A stretch of 8,118 nucleotides of DNA from Chloroflexota bacterium (GTDB taxonomy: Bacteria; Chloroflexota; Dehalococcoidia; Tepidiformales; Tepidiformaceae), in NCBI GenBank assembly GCA_963169135.1, contig CAUJEQ010000116.1, positions 1-8,118 of the forward strand. The letters are read 5' to 3'. Each line of letters starts with the position of its first letter. The stretch's first letter is position 1. The notes under the pieces are model-generated. The model was not told the origin of the DNA, did no database searches, and saw nothing but the letters and a program-made list of their open reading frames with translations. Made by a program: the position numbers and the translations under genes. This document shows positions 5,083 through 8,118 of this stretch, piece after piece.

Positions 5083-5108
5083 GGCCAAGACCTCCGGCCG
5101 CAATCCGC

Positions 5109-5114
5109 TAACCT
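5109..5114 (+). promoter_or_regulatory. -10 box TAACCT directly before the lipoprotein gene
   Basis: TAACCT ends 7 nt before the ATG at 5122. The bases between are pyrimidine-rich with no Shine-Dalgarno sequence, which favours a leaderless transcript. No clear -35 is seen. Confidence 0.5.
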
Positions 5115-5121
5115 GTCTCCC

Positions 5122-6051
5122 ATGCGGCGGCGCACCTTCCTCCTTTCCCTCGGCGCGTGGTCGCTGGCGGCGTGCGGCCGCGGAGACGAACGCCCGCCGG
5201 CACCCACACCCCTGCCAACGGCAGCTCTCCCGACTGCCACCCCGGCTCCCGCGCCAACCGCGACATCCTCTCCAGTGCCCTCGGCGACGCCAACGGCCAC
5301 CGGCCCGCGGCTCGATCCCATCGGGTTCCCGATCGACCCCGCGGCGCGCCTGGGCATCGTGACCGGCATTCCCGGCAACCGATCCATCCGCTGGGGCGAG
5401 GGGCCGACCGCCATCGACTACTCCCGCGACGACCAGCCCTCGGGCGACCCCGACCGCGCGAACCGCTGCGGCTGGAACGCGCGGCTGCATGTCGAGTACG
5501 AGGGCCAGCCCGCGGTCGACTGGTACATCCCGCCGGGCACGCCGGTGGTCGCGACGATGGATGGCACAGCCACGCTCTTCGTCAATACGGTCTTCAACCC
5601 GTTCGATGTCTACGGTGTTAGCCGCGAGCCCTACCTGGGCAACCCCGATCGCGCTCGTGCGCCAGTGGTCCCCTTCCCGGGTCCCGGGGGTGGCCAGGGC
5701 GTCTTTGTCCGCATCGAGAACTCCGGCTACCGCACCGATTCGGCTCACTTCGACGTCAGCGCCACAGTCCAGGCGATCCCGCAAGACGCCTGGATCGAAG
5801 GATACGGACCAGGGACGGACTTCGTAGCCGCATTCGCAGAGCTGCGCGACTTCCGGGTTGCCACGCCCGTGGCACGGTGGGAGGTTCGCGCCGGCAACGT
5901 CGTCGGCGCGAGCGGCGATAGCGGCTACAGCGAGGCGCCCCACCTGCACTACGCGATCCGCCGGCGCGGCTTCACCGAGGCTCTCTGTCCCACGGCGGAG
6001 CCGGGCTTCACCGACGCCGGATGGCTGTTCCGCGAGGCCCCGCCCGGCTAA
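5122..6051 (+). CDS. Tat-type lipoprotein with M23-like peptidase domain
   Basis: The 309-residue protein begins MRRRTFLLSLGAWSLAAC, a signal peptide with a twin-arginine RRTFL motif and a lipobox (LAAC, lipidated Cys18). This implies export, possibly folded, and anchoring to the outer face of the membrane. Residues 25-62 are a Pro/Thr/Ala-rich linker. The rest (about 115-282) resembles the LytM/M23 zinc endopeptidase fold: H123 and D133 around RLHVEYEGQPAVDW, then IPPGTPVVATMDGTA (136-150), AHF (H209) and the HxH motif in APHLHYAIR (H274, H276), after the typical SGDSGYS turn. M23 enzymes cut peptide cross-links of peptidoglycan. Spacing between H123 and D133 is wider than the usual HxxxD, and a long insertion lies at 155-195, so loss or change of activity is possible. 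The gene starts 40 bp after sufE and has its own TAACCT box. Confidence 0.8.
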   Translation: MRRRTFLLSLGAWSLAACGRGDERPPAPTPLPTAALPTATPAPAPTATSSPVPSATPTATGPRLDPIGFPIDPAARLGIVTGIPGNRSIRWGEGPTAIDYSRDDQPSGDPDRANRCGWNARLHVEYEGQPAVDWYIPPGTPVVATMDGTATLFVNTVFNPFDVYGVSREPYLGNPDRARAPVVPFPGPGGGQGVFVRIENSGYRTDSAHFDVSATVQAIPQDAWIEGYGPGTDFVAAFAELRDFRVATPVARWEVRAGNVVGASGDSGYSEAPHLHYAIRRRGFTEALCPTAEPGFTDAGWLFREAPPG

Positions 6052-6165
6052 GCCACCAGCCTGTCACCTGGCAGTCACCACCCCGTCTCCAACGACCCGT
6101 AACAACGCCCGCCTCCGCCAGTACGGACTAGTACACGCACTGTTCGTGAACTGGAGTTGCCTCTT

Positions 6166-7212
6166 ATGCCACGGGTCAAAGGTATGCTGCGAGCCTGGAA
6201 CCACTTCCGCGAAGAAAGCGGGCAGATGCTCGTCCTGATGGGTGCTGGTCTGGCAGCATTCATCGCGATCGTCGGACTCTCCGTGGATGTCGGGCACGTC
6301 GTGTTCACCCGGACGGACCTCCAGAAGGTCGCTGACGCGGCGGCCTTCGCCGGGGCCCAGGACCTCCCGAGTTCATCCGCGGCGACGACCAATGCGAACA
6401 ACTACGTGGGTCTCAACGCCTCGAACACCTCCGCGGCCGTGGTTATTTCCCAGACCTACAATGCGAACGACACCATCCAGGTGACGGCCACCCGGAAAGT
6501 GGACTACGCGTTCCTCCGGGTTGTCGGCCTGAAAGGCACGACGGTCTCGGCGAAGGCGAAGGTGCGGGTGGGCACCTTCAACGGCGGCAGCGGAATCGTC
6601 CCCTGGGGCCTCGTCGCCAGCGACAACAAGGACTTCCTCGGCAATAGTTGCTTCAACGGGATGGTCGCCGGTGAACCGACCTTCAAGCAGAACCAGACGT
6701 GCGTCCTGAAGTACGGCGCCGGAAGCAACTCGGGAGGCGACTTCGGCGCCCTCGCTCTCGACGGCACCGGCGCGGACAACTACCGCGACGACATCGTGAA
6801 GGGCTCCACGCAGAAGTTCGAAAAGGGCCAGAAGGTCGAAGCTCAGACCGGTAACATGGTGGGCCCCACGGGGCAGGGCATCGCTGATCGCCTGGCAATC
6901 GCGCCGCCCTCGACCTGCAACACCAACGATCGGAACCAGATCCTGAAGACAGTGGACGGGAAGACGAGCATTGTCTCGGGCTGCGAAAGCCACCCGCGCA
7001 TCCTGATCATCCCGGTGGTCGACAAGATCGACAACCCGGCTCTATCCACCATCCTCGGGTTCGCCTTCATGTTCCTCCACGGCGAGGCCGGTGGCGGGGG
7101 CCACACCTCCGTTGAGACGGAGTTCGTCTCCTTCGTGACGGCCATACCGGGGGCCACCTACAACGGCCCCGCCAATGGGTCGAGTTCCACAGCGATCATG
7201 TTGATCGAGTAA
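6166..7212 (+). CDS. TadG-like protein with Flp pilus assembly Tad domain
   Basis: Residues 15-66 of this 348-residue protein match the N-terminal Tad (TadE/G-like) domain: EESGQMLVLMGAGLAAF, a hydrophobic span to about residue 40, then GLSVDVGHVVFTRTDLQKVADAAAFAGA, where D41 and the LQ-x-x-x-D-A-A-A-x-A-G-A pattern are the hallmark. The single N-terminal segment anchors the protein in the membrane with the remaining ~300 residues outside. That part is rich in Ser, Thr, Asn and Gly, with four cysteines (162, 179, 251, 273) able to form two disulfides. No von Willebrand domain is recognised. TadG-type proteins belong to Flp/Tad pilus or secretion systems. The ATG at 6166 has GGAG 9 nt upstream; an in-frame TTG at 6157 has that GGAG touching it and was not preferred. 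No other tad gene adjoins it, but the CpaE-like gene at 416-1660 belongs to the same machinery. Confidence 0.8.
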   Translation: MPRVKGMLRAWNHFREESGQMLVLMGAGLAAFIAIVGLSVDVGHVVFTRTDLQKVADAAAFAGAQDLPSSSAATTNANNYVGLNASNTSAAVVISQTYNANDTIQVTATRKVDYAFLRVVGLKGTTVSAKAKVRVGTFNGGSGIVPWGLVASDNKDFLGNSCFNGMVAGEPTFKQNQTCVLKYGAGSNSGGDFGALALDGTGADNYRDDIVKGSTQKFEKGQKVEAQTGNMVGPTGQGIADRLAIAPPSTCNTNDRNQILKTVDGKTSIVSGCESHPRILIIPVVDKIDNPALSTILGFAFMFLHGEAGGGGHTSVETEFVSFVTAIPGATYNGPANGSSSTAIMLIE

Positions 7213-7260
7213 CCCGCCGATCGAAGCTCCCCTGCGCAGGCGCATGTCAGCGCACGGCAC

Positions 7261-7298
7261 CGAAGAGGGCCGGGAACCGCAGCTCCCGGCCCTCTTCG
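7261..7298 (+). terminator. Long perfect hairpin after the TadG-like gene
   Basis: Fifteen uninterrupted pairs join 7261-7275 to 7284-7298 around an 8-nt loop, 48 nt after the TadG-like stop codon. No T-run follows (GTCCCC), but the stem is stronger than in most intrinsic terminators. Its core GAGGGCCGGG resembles the stem of the terminator at 4582-4609. Confidence 0.65.
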
Positions 7299-7360
7299 CG
7301 TCCCCGCCGGCGCGCCCTTGCCCCGGTCGGGCGCCCGCCCTCCCGTAACACAAATGTTCG

Positions 7361-7390
7361 TTGACCCCCGCACCCCTCTCCCCGTAGCAT
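7361..7390 (+). promoter_or_regulatory. Promoter of pyrG
   Basis: TTGACC (7361-7366, five of six consensus bases) and TAGCAT (7385-7390, four of six) are 18 nt apart. Transcription would start near 7397 and leave a leader of about 24 nt. No attenuator structure is visible in that leader. Confidence 0.6.
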
Positions 7391-7412
7391 CAATGGAGCA
7401 CGACGGGTCTGC

Positions 7413-7418
7413 GGGAGG
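7413..7418 (+). promoter_or_regulatory. Closely spaced ribosome binding site of pyrG
   Basis: GGGAGG ends only 2 nt before the ATG at 7421, closer than the usual 5-9 nt. The start is nevertheless fixed by the conserved CTP synthase N-terminus, so initiation may be inefficient or use the upstream part of the site. Confidence 0.55.
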
Positions 7419-7420
7419 CC

Positions 7421-8118
7421 ATGCCAAAGTTCATCTTCGTTACCGGTGGCGTGGTCAGTTCGGTTGGCAAGGGAATCACCACCGCCAGCCTCGGAAGAAT
7501 CCTCAAGTCTCGCGGCATCTCCGTCTCCATCCAGAAGCTCGACCCCTACCTCAACGTTGATCCCGGCACCATGTCGCCTTACCAGCACGGCGAGGTCTTC
7601 GTCACCGTCGATGGCGCCGAAACCGACCTCGACCTCGGCCACTACGAACGCTTCATCGACCAGGATCTCACCGCCGCCTCCTCCGTCACCAGCGGCCAGG
7701 TCTACCTCTCCGTCCTCGATCGCGAACGCAAAGGCGACTACCTCGGCGGCACCATCCAGCAGGTCCCCCACCTCACGAACGAGATCAAGGCGCGCATCTA
7801 CTCCGTGGCCGAACAGACCGGCTGCGAAGTCCTCATTTGCGAAGTCGGCGGCACCGTCGGCGACATCGAGGGCGAAACCTTCATCGAGGCCATCCGCCAG
7901 ATCCGCCACGAACAACCGCGCGATAACTGCCTCAGCGTCCACGTCTGCTTCCTCCCCTGGGTCGGCGCAACCGGCGAACTCAAGACCAAGCCCACCCAGC
8001 ACTCCGTCCGGGAACTGCGCTCCAAGGGCATCCAGCCCGACGCCATCGTCCTCCGCAGCGACCACCCCGTCCCGCGCGACATCTCCGAAAAAGTCGCCCT
8101 CTTCTGCGATGTCGAACC
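7421..8118 (+). CDS. pyrG: CTP synthase, N-terminal part (partial)
   Basis: CTP synthase makes CTP from UTP, ATP and glutamine in the cytoplasm, the last step of pyrimidine nucleotide synthesis. The frame is open for 232 codons and runs off the window, so only most of the synthetase (amidoligase) domain is present. The start KFIFVTGGVVSSVGKGI (3-19) is the family's glycine-rich ATP-binding loop. KLDPYLNVDPGTMSPYQHGE (39-58), ETDLDLGHYERF (66-77), GGTIQQVPHLTNEI (107-120) and EVGGTVGDIEG (140-150), which hold substrate- and magnesium-binding residues, are intact. GELKTKPTQHSVRELRSKGIQPD (186-208) covers the conserved KTKPTQHS segment at the UTP/CTP site. The glutaminase domain with its Cys-His-Glu triad lies beyond the window. 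The gene is transcribed from its own promoter after a hairpin that ends the previous gene. Confidence 0.98.
   Translation, partial: MPKFIFVTGGVVSSVGKGITTASLGRILKSRGISVSIQKLDPYLNVDPGTMSPYQHGEVFVTVDGAETDLDLGHYERFIDQDLTAASSVTSGQVYLSVLDRERKGDYLGGTIQQVPHLTNEIKARIYSVAEQTGCEVLICEVGGTVGDIEGETFIEAIRQIRHEQPRDNCLSVHVCFLPWVGATGELKTKPTQHSVRELRSKGIQPDAIVLRSDHPVPRDISEKVALFCDVE

Noticed and set aside
4498..5949. 483-codon open frame on the minus strand
   Set aside because: It runs antisense across sufE and the lipoprotein gene and through the rhodanese terminator. Its product is low-complexity (Arg, Gly, Ala, Val) without motifs.
7247..8065. 272-codon acidic open frame on the minus strand
   Set aside because: It is antisense to pyrG and crosses the terminator hairpin at 7261-7298. 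The Asp/Glu/Gly/Ala-rich product is an artefact of codon bias in pyrG.
1..8118. CRISPR arrays, insertion sequences, integrase or attachment sites
   Set aside because: No regularly spaced repeats, transposase frames or long terminal inverted repeats are visible. The selC gene is a known integration target, but no duplicated tRNA 3' end or integrase gene follows it.

Overview
This is a GC-rich window of bacterial chromosome. It holds seven complete protein genes, two genes cut by the window ends and one RNA gene. The mixture of housekeeping genes, a CpaE-like ATPase, a TadG-like protein and start codons placed directly behind a TANNNT box would fit Chloroflexota (a Dehalococcoidia-like lineage) or a similar high-GC group. 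This placement is inferred from gene style only and is uncertain. I see no insertion sequence, CRISPR array, prophage gene or island boundary.

Layout. 1-123 is the 3' end of an alanine racemase gene (+). 124-415 is a gene-free gap between two convergent genes and contains a near-perfect long palindrome and further hairpins. 416-1660 (-) is a CpaE/TadZ-like ATPase with a degenerate receiver domain. 1661-1883 is a divergent control region. 1884-2330 (+) is a stand-alone receiver protein. 2430-3344 (+) is a metallo-beta-lactamase-fold hydrolase. 3449-3546 (+) is a selenocysteine tRNA (selC) with anticodon UCA, an extended D stem, a 9-bp variable arm and an encoded CCA. 3692-4555 (+) is a two-domain rhodanese sulfurtransferase closed by a strong terminator. 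4633-5082 (+) is SufE. 5122-6051 (+) is a Tat-type lipoprotein with an M23-like peptidase domain. 6166-7212 (+) is a TadG-like secreted or membrane protein, followed by a terminator-like hairpin. 7421-8118 (+) is the first 232 codons of CTP synthase (pyrG), which continues past the window.

How the parts may work together. The rhodanese and SufE both carry sulfur on a reactive cysteine, and the gene just before them makes the selenocysteine tRNA, so 3449-5082 reads as a chalcogen-handling cluster. The two genes of the divergent pair at 416-2330 each have a receiver domain that lacks the phospho-accepting aspartate (Ala57 in one, Glu83 in the other), which suggests control without phosphorylation. 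CpaE-like and TadG-like proteins belong to the same Flp/Tad pilus or secretion machinery, but they lie about 4.5 kb apart here and no other tad gene is present.

Most genes appear to be transcribed singly. Several (the hydrolase, sufE, the lipoprotein and selC) have a TANNNT box only 6-7 nt before the start codon or the mature RNA 5' end, which points to leaderless transcripts. Others (the receiver protein, rhodanese, TadG-like gene and pyrG) have Shine-Dalgarno sequences.
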